A DNA stretch of 64,000 bases, from positions 67,968,822 to 68,032,821 of the forward strand of contig OY829329.1 in assembly GCA_963691655.1 (NCBI GenBank), read 5' to 3'. The position numbers were made by a program, and so were the translations under genes. Shown in pieces: positions 1 through 12,037 of this stretch (the stretch's first letter is position 1; each line of letters starts with the position of its first letter). This stretch comes from Toxonevra muliebris. Taxonomy: Eukaryota > Arthropoda > Insecta > Diptera > Pallopteridae. The notes beneath the pieces are model-generated. The model had not been told where the DNA came from and did no database searches. It saw nothing but the letters and a program-made list of their open reading frames with translations.

Positions 1-645
1 CTCCATATTGGTTATGTTCTACCAAACGCAGCTCTGGCTTTGTTGAGTCTGTTGTGGACAAACTTCTGTTCCACCGTCTGTGGTCATTATGCTGTCTAGT
101 TAGCAGAATTTATCAGTGTCGTTAATAGGCTAACCAATCGATTGTGATGTGCTCATTGCTAACATTGTTAATTCGCATGGTTTTGGTTTTCTTGATGTTG
201 ATTTTTAAACCCATATTGGGTGATGTTTTGATCAGATGGTCAGTTTTCGCTTGCATGTCATTGAGCTTGAGCGAGAATAAACATATATCATATGCAAAGT
301 TCAAATCTTCGAGTTGGCGAGTGAGGCTCCATGTTATGTCTCTTCTTTTGGAGCACACGTTTGCCATAATATCGTCTAGTAGAAAGTGTGCATCCTTGTT
401 TGACTCTTGCGTTGGTGGTGAAAGTCTCGCTAGTGTTGCCATTGTGTAGTACTGCTTGCAAAAAATTCTCGTGAATCGCTCTAATAACTCGAATAAGCTT
501 CAGAAAGACTCACTTTCTTTGTTCAGATCTCCATATTTCGCTACGCTTAATTGAATCAAAGGCTTTCTTAAAGTCGATGAACACCATGTAAAACGGTGAC
601 CGCCATTCGATGGATTGTTCGATTATCATCCGAAGTGCGTTACCA
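1..645 (-). pseudogene. Non-LTR retrotransposon (LINE) reverse transcriptase fragment, degenerate
   Basis: On the minus strand the sequence reads from about 645 downward into the start of the window. An RT finger motif, VFIDFKKAFDS, is visible near 550-580. A premature stop follows, and the palm region then reads LEDLNFAYDICLF near 290-320, where an active RT has an F/YADD box, so one catalytic Asp appears replaced by Tyr. The thumb-side stretch GLKINIKKTKTMRI is typical of LINE ORF2. The open stretch at 122-442 is only part of the broken ORF. The fragment runs off the left edge, so its 3' end is unseen. The 3' part of a related element lies at 4195-4735. Clade is not resolved (RTE/CR1-like). 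Confidence 0.8.
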
Positions 646-870
646 AGGTCTAATTTTTTTACACTCAAATTTCACCGACTTGTATAATGGGGAAAAGATT
701 ATGCAGAAGCGTAGATATTTTTTTCCAACGGAATATTAACTTTTTGATATCTCCATTCAATGAAATTTTATAGCCACAAAAAATAAAACATGGCTCAAAC
801 CACCCGACACTTCACTTTAATTTAATACTTTAACAAGCAATATCAAAACAACCGAGTAATAAAAAATTTT

Positions 871-920
871 CACACCGCCATTCTATACTTTATGGTATCA
901 CAATGGCCGTTCTGGCATTC
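871..920 (+). repeat. SINE tail fragment
   Basis: About 50 bp reading CACACCGCC then TATGGTATCACAATGG resembles the 3' body of the SINE at 6340-6650. It has no tRNA head, so it is either 5' truncated or eroded. Confidence 0.5.
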
Positions 921-937
921 TACTTATTGAAACAAAA

Positions 938-1045
938 ACAAAAGAGAACCAAACTACTCGTTAGTTTTTATTTTGTTATTTTTGTATGCAGATAATTCAC
1001 TAGATAATGTTGAGAGATGCCGTTACTTGTGTTTTATCTCTCTCT
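938..1045. repeat. Dispersed repeat, inverted partner at 38763-38885
   Basis: The stretch containing AAAAGAGAACCAAACTACTC and GTATGCAGATAATTC is matched by the reverse complement of 38763-38885, including the following GAGARATGCCGTTACT block and a CT-rich run. No coding capacity or terminal repeats could be assigned; it may be a piece of an unrecognised transposon. Confidence 0.55.
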
Positions 1046-4000
1046 CTCTCTCATTCATTATTTACTTTGAGTTTATTTATTCAGGGTTTTGGGCAATGAG
1101 AGAGAGTTTAGGAAATGAGAATAAAAGAGCAACAATTTGGCAGCACAAGTATTTTGTTGTTGCTGAGTTCTTTTTCGTTACTCTTTTAGACTTTTACCCA
1201 GTAGGATTACAAATAACTTCAGGTTGTAAATAATCTTATTGACTTACCATTTACGATCTACGATCTATTTATAGAATAACTAAATTTCAGTATTTTCAAT
1301 ATCTGAAATTGCTTCACGAGACCAAAATTCTTCCGGTTGTGTATTTTTAAAACATATTTCCAGTTTTTATTATTTTTTTTTTATTTTTATTTGATAATTT
1401 TTCATTCGTGCTGGTTTTGACGTTTTTTGCCTTACCTGCAAAATTGCAAAAATTAAAGTAAGTAAGTAAAGTACATATACAAATCTGAGTACATAAATAC
1501 AAGGTATGCAGATAATATTCAATTAAATTATATATAAACTAAAATTTAATTAAATATCTGACAAACTTTGACTTAATGTTATTAGATAGCAAAATAGAAA
1601 TGTTTTGTTTTTTCTTTTATATAAAACTAATAACAGATAATGTTTTGGTTATAGGTAAATAAATTTAGAATAACTATAGGTATGCAATTTGAAAAGTACA
1701 AAAACAAAAATAAATAATAATTGATTATGTATAAAGTATGCTCTGCATATGTGCAGGTATATATGAAATATAAAATTCCTTTCATACTTACATAGAAAGT
1801 ATGTATTTAATTTATATGAATAAGAAACTTTTTTGCATGCCAAAATTGTATAATTTCTCATTGTATGCGTAAGTAATGGACATGTGTGTGTGTGTGTGTG
1901 TATATGCGATAATATATTCTAAGGAATTTTCATGCTCAAAACACTAAAATAAACTAAACAAATTTATTTTCAAAAACACAAAAACAAAAACACAAACCAA
2001 AAAAGATAAGGAAAATTGCATTGTATTCTATAATATAATAAAAACGACAATAAACTGAAAAAAAAGAGTTGAAGAGAATAACTAAACCAAAGAAAGAAAA
2101 GACTAGAAAACTAGAAAATAAATAAATACACACACACGCATATAAATACATACCAAACAAAAAACGTATGTATGTAGTTATCGCAAAACGATAAAGTTGC
2201 AAGGAAGGTATGTAAAATTCTGAATATTAAACAAAACCAACAGAAGAGCTAAAAAAGTAGGAGTATTTAAAATTCGAACTTGAAGAAAAGAAGAGAAAGA
2301 AAAAATGAGAGAATACCATGTGTGTGTGTGTGTGTGTGTGTGTTGAGTAACACGTGAATGTACACACACATAAACACAGAAATATATTTTTATATATGTA
2401 TAAAGGTATTTATATTATATCAGACATATTATGTAAATGTGCAAAAACACACACATACACTCTTTCATATGCATATATATAAATTTAAACACAAAACAGC
2501 ATCGCATAAATCTTCCATTAAGGTGACATCTCATGTTGACTAAAGGAGTTGCAGGATAATAAATTGTAAATGTCCTCCAATAAATATTCCGTAAATGCTA
2601 TGCGCTAGCTACTAGGCTATTGCAAAAGCCAAGCAGACAATATACACTTCTACACATACACATACACACCCATACTTATACAAATACATATGCAGCTGAT
2701 AAGAATCTTCAACAATTTCGCACATGACCAATGCACTTAGATTAAAATAAACGTTGACATACATACAAATCAGATAGGTGTGTTTAAATGTGTATGTCTG
2801 TGTCAATGTGTGTTGGTGTGTCCTTTTACATTTACATAATTTTCTACTACCGCCTGCCTGACCTGAGTTGAGTAGAGTTCTGTTTTACTTTAGCGTAGTT
2901 GTTATTTTTGATAACGAGTTCCCTCGAATGCAATTCATATGTATACAAACAGTATATATCTACACTCAACGAAAAATGTTATGAAATTTAGCAAGTCACA
3001 AGTGCCTGAGTTTACCGCTGTACAAGTGGTCATATTCGGAACGCTTATGTGCTGAACATACTTGTTTTTTAAGTATGTGCACTACACTGGAGCGAAAAAT
3101 AGAAAAGTTGTCGAATGTAATCGTAATATTGCGGAAAAGTTGCCACTAGTCAATACAATCTCCGATTGAAATCGGACAATATCTTCCGTTCGCGTATCGC
3201 ATTTAAAGTTTGTTCCATACTTTGAACAGAAATCGAAAAGTTATACGAAAAATCGTGGGAGGTGTTAATGATGTCCGATCGAGCGCATTTTGTGTACGTA
3301 GTATGACCTTGAGGTCCCTACCTCACCCCCTTTCCACCCTCTAGAGGAGGTGGGAAAGTCCATTTTTCGTTTAAAAAAAAGACAGAATTGCCAGGGGTTC
3401 AAACTAGTGTGAATGTTGATTTGTCTATCTGAATTTTCTTATAAGACAACCTTGGGGCTCAAAGTCGACAAAATTTACCCTTACCTCCCCGCCCCTCTGT
3501 CTTGTAGGGGTGGGGACGAGGCTGAAGTTGCACAGTTTTTCGCCCGCTTATTTTTGACCGGCTTAGAACTCACCACGGGAAGCAGGACGCACCGACAGTT
3601 CCAACCACATCTCTCGCAACGAACCAACCAAAGAAGGGCGTGTTAAATTATTCAGTGGTGAGGGTTGTTCGTATGAACCCATTACATCTCTTGTGCCCAT
3701 TCACTTTTGACGAGGCTTATGTCACCAATTTAACACAGCGCTTTACAGCTGTGTGGGGCAGTTTTAATTTGCCTCTTAACATGTGTATAGGCTCACATTC
3801 GCTGCCAATGCAATGCTGTTATGCTTGGTTTTAACTATGCCATATTACTTGTCAAAGAGAGAAAAGAGAGAATTTCCAATATGCTGGCAAATTTGATTAA
3901 ATTTGATATAATGAAAACGTATACTATAAGCAACTTTGTGTAGCGTTCGAGTTATTGACGAACAATGGCGTTCGGCCGAAGTGTGAGAGCCATTTCGCCA

Positions 4001-4194
4001 ACGCAAATCATGCCAGGTGACGTCAATGAGTACATGAGTAGAAACTGAGAGAATTTTACAGCAACTTTGATAAAATGCCTCATAGGATAATATTGTTGTC
4101 CTGCTCTTACGAAACAAATTCTAATTGCACTTCCCATAAGAAAAAGCATTTTTATTTTTTCTATTTTTAGGCCTTATTCCATTAGGAACATAGG

Positions 4195-4735
4195 CTGTTT
4201 ACATAGAATCTCCATCTATCCATGTATTTCTATCTAAAGCTATAAATCTAAGTTCATTAAAAGATTTGCCGATTTCATTGTTTACTGTCCTTCGCCAAGT
4301 AATGCGGGGTCGTCCACGTCTTCGATAGCCTTGCGGGTTCCACTGCAGGGTTGCATGACAGACTTCGTCTATGGCTTTCTGAGAGTATGCCACAGCCAGT
4401 TGTATTTACGTCGCTTAATTTGGTTGTTAATGTTTTATTGGTTGGCAAGTTGCAGCAAGTCCACGTTGGTAACTGTGCGGTGCCACCATATTCTGAATAT
4501 ATTACGTAAGCATCTGTTGGTGAACACTTGCAGCAAGCGAGATATTTCAGTGTTCACCAGCCATGTTTCAGACCCATATAGTAGCACCGATTTAACACAG
4601 GCATTATACACGTTCACTTTTGTTGTTGGTGATATTTAGTTCGCTAGAGTTCCAGATGTTTCGAAGCTTGGCGAACGCAGAACGTGCTTTATTTATTCTG
4701 CTGCGTACATCGTTCAGAGCACCATTTTTATGCTG
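4195..4735 (-). pseudogene. LINE ORF2 3' end, same family as 1-645
   Basis: Minus-strand translation gives the post-RT region: VRSRINKARSAFAKL, then NACVKSVLLYGSETW, then QVFTNRCLRNIFRIWW, then WNPQGYRRRGRPRITWRR. This series is the usual C-terminal part of one group of non-LTR ORF2 proteins, following the thumb domain. It is carried in two frames (4435-4617 and 4199-4393), so at least one frameshift is present. Upstream RT sequence is absent, consistent with 5' truncation. It probably belongs to the same family as the fragment at the left edge, because both read minus and cover complementary parts of one ORF2. Confidence 0.8.
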
Positions 4736-6039
4736 CCAAGATAGCAGAAATCTTCAACATTTTCTATAGAGATGAATTTATTAATTCATAATATTCATTT
4801 GATCCAAAATTTTTTTTGGTAACCAAAAAGTTTCTAGCATTTTTACCCTTTACGAGAATTTTTTTTCGTTTTTAGAAGAACTCGCCTAAGTCCAAACTCT
4901 CGGACATGCTCTCTATCATCCACTACTATCCAGAGAAGAATGTTTTCTGGATGGGCAAGATTAGATTAGATTGCTGAGGAGGTGGGCAAGACGATCCCAG
5001 ATCACTGCGGGCAACTTGGGCCTGTGATATTCCACGAGGAATATACGTGTTTTATTGTTAGGGTTGCCAGACGGTCTTTTCTAATTTGTGGAGATAAAAT
5101 TATTACTGATAAATTTGAGCAAACACATTAAACAATTCAAAAATATACCAGTAGTCTCAGGCGCTGAAAATATTTATACATCGGCCTTAATTTTTTCGAA
5201 TTCAGGTCCATACTGTCGGAGATATCTAGCAAATTTCATTGATATCTTTTGAATCGGTTAACCAACCAAAGATCCGATTAGATATGTTTGCCATATCAAT
5301 ACCTTTCATTTCAAGAACAACCGGACATTTCCAGCCTGAGATATGATTTTTAAAGTGAAATTAAAAAGTGGCAATATTTTAATCTTGATTTTCGAATTCA
5401 GCGGAAGAAAATCCATAATCCTCAATTCAAATGTACAAAAAAAAAAATAATAATAACTTTATAAACCAGTGACAACCTGTAAGGACTCAAAATATTAGAG
5501 TTATTTTGATCCCACAATTTAAATGTAACATATGTATGAATATATAAAATGAAGTAAAGTATAGACATACATATTACAGTACGATAAAACATGTAAAAAC
5601 TAATATGAACAAAACGGTACAACAGAAGGAAAATTAGTATAAAAGGACATGCATTAAACAGAACAAGACACTCAGACTTAGATCGTGGTCTAAGGTAGTA
5701 ACTTGGTGGTTCTATTGTTCTCTATTCGCTAGATTATATGTAATAAACCAACCGATGCGTCCGCACGGTAGGCTAGTACAAAAGAGTCGTTAGATTATAT
5801 CAGCAGAGCGTCCGCATGCTAGGTTCTTCATAAGACATTATTCATTCGTGAGGTATTAATTGGCTCTTGTCGTAAGTCCTTACGTCAAGTTTAAGTTTTC
5901 ACTGAGGTATTAATCGGCATCAGGGGGTCGTATCCACGTACCCTGGTGTAGCGAACACGTAATTGCCACGGACCATACAATAAACGACAATGACCTAATC
6001 ATCGTATCACGAACACACACAAAGGAAACATACGAACGC

Positions 6040-6120
6040 AAACCGAGCGCCAAGGAAGGCAAACGAAGGCAAACGAGCGCCAAGGAAGGCAAACGAGCGC
6101 CAACGAAGGCAAACGAACGA
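6040..6120. repeat. Short tandem repeat, AAGGCAAACGAGCGCC units
   Basis: About four imperfect copies of a unit close to 17-20 bp containing GCGCCAAGGAAGGCAAACGA. Open frames across it are repeat-driven and are not called as genes. Confidence 0.7.
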
Positions 6121-6339
6121 CCGAGAAGGACGATTGAGGGGCTGCAAGGAACAAACAAAGACTGTACGAAGTACCAAGAATAAAAATAATCGAGTGTATT
6201 TAAAACCAACAGTGAATAAAATAAATAAACAGGTGAACAAAGAAAACCGAAACGAACTATCGTGAATTATTATTTACGCACCCTGGTTACTCGCTGAGTA
6301 TACCCTGACAAAAGAAAAGGAACCAGGAAGGTTCGTTAC

Positions 6340-6650
6340 AACCTCGATAGCCTAGTGGATAGTGCACTAGACTTTCATCTGGGAGGTTCGGGTTCGATTC
6401 CCGTCTTCGTCTGGTGTTAATTTTCATTACTTTCTTATATTTACTATCAATATGAAGTGTATGAGAATTATAAGATAGTATACAAGTGCACACCTTGGTC
6501 GGTAATGGCAAAACCATCAAGCCGATAAAAAATTGCCACACCGCCGTTCGGAATCGGCGTTAAACTGTAGGTCCAACTATGTGGTATCACAATGGGCCGT
6601 TCAGGCCTAAATGTGTCTCTCGACAGCCACTCCAACCTAACCTAACCTAA
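6340..6650 (+). mobile_element. tRNA-derived SINE with LINE-like 3' tail
   Basis: The head has a pol III A box (TAGCCTAGTGG, 6348-6358) and a B box (GGTTCGATTCC, near 6390-6400) in tRNA spacing. The acceptor ends do not pair, so it is not a functional tRNA gene. A central domain (about 6500-6560) contains GGTAATGGCAAA and CCGTTCGGAATCGGC. The 3' body TATGTGGTATCACAATGGGCC ends in (CTAAC)n. The tail is similar to the 3' end of the LINE at 7745-8795, which fits SINE mobilisation by that LINE. Confidence 0.85.
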
Positions 6651-7119
6651 ACCAGTGTAATTTTAATTTTATATAAACGACGTTACGTAACACAGTTGAC
6701 GAGCTTTCCCTCCCCCTCCCCCTCCCCCCTCATGTAACACTTCGCAACAAATCGTCCAATCCCCCCCTTTCCCACGGGCGTAATATGTGAACAGCCCCCT
6801 AACAGATATTCACTCAATAACAGAAAAAAAACATTATTGAAAAATAAAGTAAAAGGTTTTTCAAGATGGCCCAGCCCACGAATGGTAAACGCTAGTGCTA
6901 CAATATTTTGAGAATCATCGTAACAAAGACCGAGGTTCGTTTTCAGAGATGTACAACAAGATATATTTTTTTATGTAAGGGACTCGAGGCACGTTAATAA
7001 TGTTTTTTGTTGTGTAGACAAATCTTTTTTTTTAATGCCCAGATGAAAGCTGAAAATGTCTAGATGAAGCTCGATTTGCATTTGGCAACCCTATTTATAG
7101 TTCTTCAATGAGTTTATTT

Positions 7120-7745
7120 CCCTTTAATGAAAATGTATTAATCCTTTAGGAGAACTATTCGCTGTGTCTTGCGGTTGCAGGATATAGAGTTTCCTAAGTA
7201 ACGAAGTCGGATACTCAATAGACCTTCACGGTGGCTATAGGATATGTTCTGCTGTTTCTTCATCCTCGTTACATATTCGACACTTATCGCCTTGTACTAA
7301 TAAAGCCAAGGTTGAGAAGTATTTGTTAACCCTACATTGCCCTGTGTAGAACCATGTGGCAATTCGGATTTATTTTCTACCTAGATTAAGCAATTGTTTA
7401 GTTCTATTATGACAGACCCTTGGCATGAATGAGTTAGCTTGTCTGTTACCAAGGGTTTCCCTCCAGTATTGTAGCGAATTATTTATTATCACGCCAATTT
7501 TTTAAACTCAGTTTAACTGAAATCCATGGTAAGCCGCAGAATGGTTGTGCTCCAATGAATTCACTGAATGAGCCTTTTTTTAACAAGTTCATCTGCCATT
7601 CCTTTGCAACATCTCCCTTATGCCCAGGCACCCAAATAAGTTATACTGTGTTATGTGAGAGGCTAGGCTGACTAGGAGCTGTAGGCAGTCACCTGTGCTC
7701 ATAACTGCATAAATGGATTTTTTTTGGTCTAACGCCATACACTCT
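7120..7745 (-). pseudogene. LINE RNase H / C-terminal fragment, degenerate
   Basis: On the minus strand the sequence encodes remnants of the RNase H domain, including a PGHKGD motif near 7620 (the usual VPGHxGI/D box) and KKGSFSEF. Downstream comes a C-terminal zinc-knuckle-like CRICNEDEETAEHI near 7245-7295. Stops and frame changes break it. It abuts, head to head, the plus-strand LINE fragment starting near 7745. Confidence 0.7.
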
Positions 7746-8795
7746 TGCCCAAATTCCATCGTTGTCTGTATACCATCTTCAACGACAAGTTCGACACTCT
7801 TATTCCTGATAGACAGGAATGGGAGAATGGAGAGCGGTTTCAAAAGGATTCAATTCACTTCTATACTGACGGCTCTAAATTGGATGGCAGAGTTGGAGCT
7901 GGCATCTTTTGTGAAGAGCTGGATGTAAATGTATCCTTCAGGCTGCCTGATCACTGCAATGTATTTCAGGCAGAGGTCACGGCAATCAAGGAAGTCACGT
8001 ACTGGCTGAGGTATAACGTGATATCCAAGAGGGATATATGTATTTTTACCGATAGTCAGGCAGCTATAAAATCCCTTGAACCTGTCTACCTTACTTCTAA
8101 AATAGCTCTTAACTGTAGAGCGTCTCTTAACGAGATGTCCGATCAGTTCGATCTGCACCTAATTTGGGTGCCGGGGCATATAGGTATACCGGGGAACGAA
8201 ACTGCTGACGGGTTAGCTAGAAAAGGAACACTGTTGCAAATCACTCCTGACAAGGAGCACATAGGCGTCCACGGCTAGCCACGAATGCAATAAAACTTAC
8301 TAACGAAAGGTGGTCACTGGAAAACACCTGCAAAACTACTAGACTCATTTGGCCTAAGCTGGATAGTCGCCGGACAAATGACCTGATACATACCAACAGG
8401 CACTTCATCAGTACTGTGACTTGGGTGATTACTGGACATTGCCCCATTGGAAAACATGCAGAAAGACTGGGTCTTCCATATAGAAATCATTGCAGGAGCT
8501 GTGGCAACGAGGAAGAACAGGAAACTGTAACTTATCTTTTATGCGGATGCCCAGCTTTGATTCACGTACGAAAGAAACATCTGGACAATTTTGTCTTCGA
8601 TGACCTTAAAGACTTGACTAACATCCAAATCAGACACCTACTTAACTTCCTGAAAGGTACTCAATGGTTCAAATGGCCTGAATTAGAGGGATAGGGACTT
8701 CGCTCCTTTTGTATGGTATCGCAATGGGCCTTGTCTGGCCTAAGTGTGCTGGCGCTCGCTGGCAGCCATTTTAACCTAACCTAACCTAACCTGTA
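7745..8795 (+). pseudogene. LINE RNase H domain and 3' end with (TAACC)n tail
   Basis: The first open part (7745-8278) carries a full RNase H fold signature: IHFYTDGSK with catalytic Asp, FQAEVTAI with Glu, IFTDSQAAI with Asp, and LIWVPGHIGIPGNETAD with the His and last Asp. After a frameshift near 8270 the C-terminal region continues to 8694 with CRSCGNEEEQETVTYLLCGC, a CCHC-type knuckle. The 3' UTR (8695-8771) ends in (TAACC)n at 8772-8791. EN and RT are missing, so the copy is 5' truncated. RNase H after RT points to the I/R1/LOA group. Confidence 0.85.
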
Positions 8796-11228
8796 TACCA
8801 TACATGATAGTCCCCTGAAAACTTTGACCTCGTCTGTTCCCAGATATTTCTATCAGGGAATGTGATCTTGAAGTTGTGGCAGAAGTTCTAACGCAGAAGA
8901 AATTTTTCGGCAGTAAAGATACTAAAATATTCAAACTTCTGGATGGACAAAGAAGACATTTATTTGTATGACTTTCTAGACTACTGCCTGGACTTTGGAA
9001 GATAAGTTTCTGCATTTTTAAAATACATTTTGAAATAAGTTTAGGTCAGTCAATTATCGAAGATTTTGTTTTGATTGCGAATCACAGAGGTACGTTTGGT
9101 TACTATTGTTAGGTTTGGCGAACAAGATCCACCATCAATAGCAATAGTAAATCGGGACAATGGCAAACAGGTTTCATTTCCTTGCTAAAACCATTTAAAA
9201 ACCTGATTCAGATTTGTAAGAAACATTACAGTATTTGAACACACAATTATTAAACATAATCGGTTTTTTCGCCCATACTAATTAGCCTAAAGGAACCTAT
9301 TTTTAACCCCTGTTCTGATATAAAAAACTTGCTTCGGAGCAAAATCTAGTAAAAATTAAAAATAAAAATGCAGGACGAGGGGGAAGGGAGTACGATTTTT
9401 TTTCCAAAAAAAAAAAAAAAAACTATAAAAAATAATAGAAATTCAAACTTTTTGCATTTACCTACTCTTCTCAACAAACGCTGCCATTATTGTTATCTGA
9501 AGTATGGAACGACCCGAAACCAGGACGACCCAGCACACAGTGGTTGATCTTCAGACAAAAAGAGAGCAAAAATAGAAGGAATCGTCGTAGAGTCACAAAT
9601 TTTGGTACGGGAATTGGAAATTGCTTATATCAATGCATCGGCAGGGTGCAAAAATGAAAATAATACGCCCACTGCCACGCCCACCTCCCATACAACCAAA
9701 GGTGGCCGAAAATTAAAAGAAGGAGTCGTCTTAGAGTTACAAAATTTGGTACTGGAGTTGCTTACGTCAATACAATGTCAGGGTGCAAAAATAAAAAAGA
9801 ATCCGAACGTGACCACGCCCCGCTCCCATACAACATGATTGCAAAAAAATTAATATTTTCCTTTTTACCGCTGAGAATCATTATAAAAGTTTATTTTAAT
9901 GTGCTATGAAAGTCCTTTTTTCTCCCCTCCACATTTAATCCTCCCTCCCCCCCCCCCCTTCTCCCCCCTCCCCACATTGCACTTTTCACTAGACCAATGA
10001 GATCGTCAAAAATGCTGTAATGATGAGGATTACAAAATCGATTTACTCTAATTCTAATTCAAGCACCGAATATTCTCGATATTTTCATACATTTTCATGT
10101 TCAATATTTGAAAACTTTAACTTCTGTTGCCTTCCACTAACATTTTTCAATGTTCGTACACACCCAACATAAAAACGCCTACTTTCTCGCGTTTGTTGTT
10201 TGTTGTTTTTGTTATCCTCTTAATAGAAAATTCTTTATAAAAATAACAGTAAAATAGCACCAACAAACGTTCAACGGAAATAGCAGCGATAAGGATAAGC
10301 GTTAGCGTTAGGCCACAGGTGAATTGAGAATCGAGTATACGAGTGTAGTGCCTCACAATGCAGTATTCGGACGATGGTGTTGGCAATGGTGTTTAACTAA
10401 TGGGTGACTAACCGATGAGTGGATTACTTATACATATATATGTGAAAACGAGGAGAGAACATTAAATATGAGTGAAGAACAACACAACACCAACTAAACT
10501 GGTGGAATGGTTGATACAATATGGTCGAGTGGTACTCGCTCACACAAATTCCTTTGAAATGTGTGCTGCGACAATAAATTAATGCGATTTATTGCTGCGA
10601 TAAGTGTTGCAATTCTCTCCCTCTTTCCCTCTCTCTCTCTCTCTCCACTTTACACTTGCATTTGGCGTCGTGTTATTAAACCCTGGAGTACTATGCGAGA
10701 TTGGCACACTGGCACAAGGCATAAACTTGTCTGTCTGTGTGTCAGTTCGTCATGTAGTTAGAATTTATGACCATACCAACAAACACACACACACACACAC
10801 ACATACACAACACATTGGAATTACACTAACATTTGGAAAACTGTTATTTTAACGCGCGCGCCACCTCGAGACCACCTCGTTTTTAGGGGGGAGGGGGGAA
10901 ATAGTTGCCTATTTGTGAAGTTGAAATTATAGGAATGAAAATGGGAAGCAACTAATATTTCTTACATATACCTTTGCCTAAGGGACTCTAACTCATGCGA
11001 TAATATCAGATAAGGAATTTGCTTGCACACTCTCCATAAATGATTGGTGACATGTAAAATGTCCAGTTGCCTTGTATATTTGAGTAATTATGTCATTCAA
11101 TATTTTAGTTTATGTCTAGGCAATTATGAAAATTAATTATAGCCAGCCAGCCACCCAGCCAGCAAGTCAAATTGTCAGGTAATTTTAAAGGGAGATAGAG
11201 CGAGAGAGAGAGAGAGAGAGAGAACGGT
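8796..11228. other. Non-coding stretch
   Basis: Apart from the tandem duplication at 9575-9838 this holds C-rich runs (9930-9975), a CT run (10618-10645), a (CA)n run (10784-10803) and a (GA)n run (11200-11222). No gene could be supported. Confidence 0.5.
9575..9838. repeat. Tandem duplication, about 130-bp unit
   Basis: Two imperfect adjacent copies (about 9575-9705 and 9715-9838). Each reads GAATCGTCGTAGAGTCACAAA or a close variant, then TTGGTACGGGAATTGG, CAGGGTGCAAAAAT and a GCCACGCCC/CTCCCATACAAC block. The short ORF across it reflects the repeat. Origin not identified. Confidence 0.65.
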
Positions 11229-11240
11229 CATGCAAAGTTA

Positions 11241-12025
11241 TCATTATTAGTTCGGGGATTAGCCGAATCAGACCCAGGTGGTTCCATTTTCGTCCCCTAC
11301 CGCCTGATGTTTCTACTCTAAGCGCTCGTAAACGAGCATGCTCTGAGTATCGGCATCCTGCGTCAACGTGAGCATATCCTTATAGGCCAGGTGGCCAATC
11401 TCAGATTCATCAACGTATCGATGACCAAAGATTGCCAACCTTCTGCTCGCCAACGCTGGGCATTGGCACAGTAAGTGCGCCACCGTTTCCAGCTCCACCA
11501 GACACAAACTACAAGTATCATCATCAACAAAATTTATCTTCTTGAGGTGATTCCTGAAGAGACCGTGACGTGAAGTCAGCGCTGTTAGCCAGCTCAAAGT
11601 CTTCCGGTTTAGACCGACGACTTTGGCGGACTCACTGCACGACCACTTCACGGCCGTCTTTGCCTGCCTGCAGTCAGTGGCATCTTTCCATCTTTTACAA
11701 TGTTCAGATTTAATCCACTGTCTTATCAGGCCTTCTACCAATCCATCATCAGTGGCGATGCATGGTTCTGGTCCACAAAATTCGGCTGCTGAACCTTTTT
11801 TAGCCAAAAGATCAGCAGTTTCATTTTGTTCTATGCCTGAATGTCCCCTCACCCATATCAAAGTAAGCTCGTTTACACGAGAGCACTCGTTGAGTTTTTG
11901 GTCACATTCCAAGGCCAACCTAGAGGTTATATCTGTCCGTTGCATGCACTTAATCACCGACTGATTATCAAGGGCAATGACAATTCTCTTGCCATTGACC
12001 TGATTCTCAATAAGGTGGTCCAGTG
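11241..12025 (-). mobile_element. Young 5'-truncated I-like LINE insertion with target duplication
   Basis: A continuous minus-strand frame encodes the 3' half of RNase H and the C-terminus of ORF2. Residues include ALDNQSVIK (Asp), LIWVRGHSGI with NETADLLAKKG, a central tryptophan-rich block, and the knuckle CSLCLVELETVAHLLCQC. The frame has no ATG of its own and opens into the target site. The 12-bp repeat CATGCAAAGTTA flanks it at 11229-11240 and 12026-12037, giving clean insertion boundaries. The 3' tail reads TAATAATGA, reminiscent of the (TAA)n tail of I-clade elements. The intact frame and perfect duplication argue for recent arrival; EN and RT were lost by 5' truncation. Confidence 0.85.
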
Positions 12026-12037
12026 CATGCAAAGTTA

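Larger units (their letters stand above)
646..3200. other. Non-coding AT-rich stretch with microsatellites
   Basis: No supportable gene. It holds a SINE scrap (871-920), a repeat shared in inverted orientation with 38763-38885 (about 938-1045), and simple repeats including (TG)n near 1884-1900, (GT)n near 2319-2342 and CA-rich runs near 2445-2460. Short ORFs here are low-complexity translations of these repeats. Confidence 0.6.
5059..7093. mobile_element. Probable hAT-like DNA element, non-autonomous
   Basis: The left end begins TAGGGTTGCCAGACGG and the right end is the inverse of TAGGGTTGCCAAATGC, giving a shared terminal decamer. The flanking octamers are TTTATTGT (5051-5058) and TTTATAGT (7094-7101), a 7-of-8 match as expected for an aged hAT target duplication. 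The interior has no transposase; it carries a tRNA-derived SINE (6340-6650), a tandem GGCAAACGAGCGCCAA-type repeat (6048-6115) and C-rich runs near 6710-6790. The long distance between ends leaves room for two unrelated ends. Confidence 0.42.

Noticed and set aside
973..1233. 86-aa ORF near the left edge
   Set aside because: Overlaps a dispersed repeat and a CT microsatellite; no motif.
6341..6412. Possible functional tRNA gene
   Set aside because: The A and B boxes are present, but the acceptor ends do not pair and a SINE body follows.
6700..6790. C-rich runs with ATGTGAACAGCCCCC near 6775 and a similar ATGTGAACGACC near 49405 as ends of one transposon family
   Set aside because: The similarity is short, partner ends were not found, and C-rich tracts inflate the resemblance.
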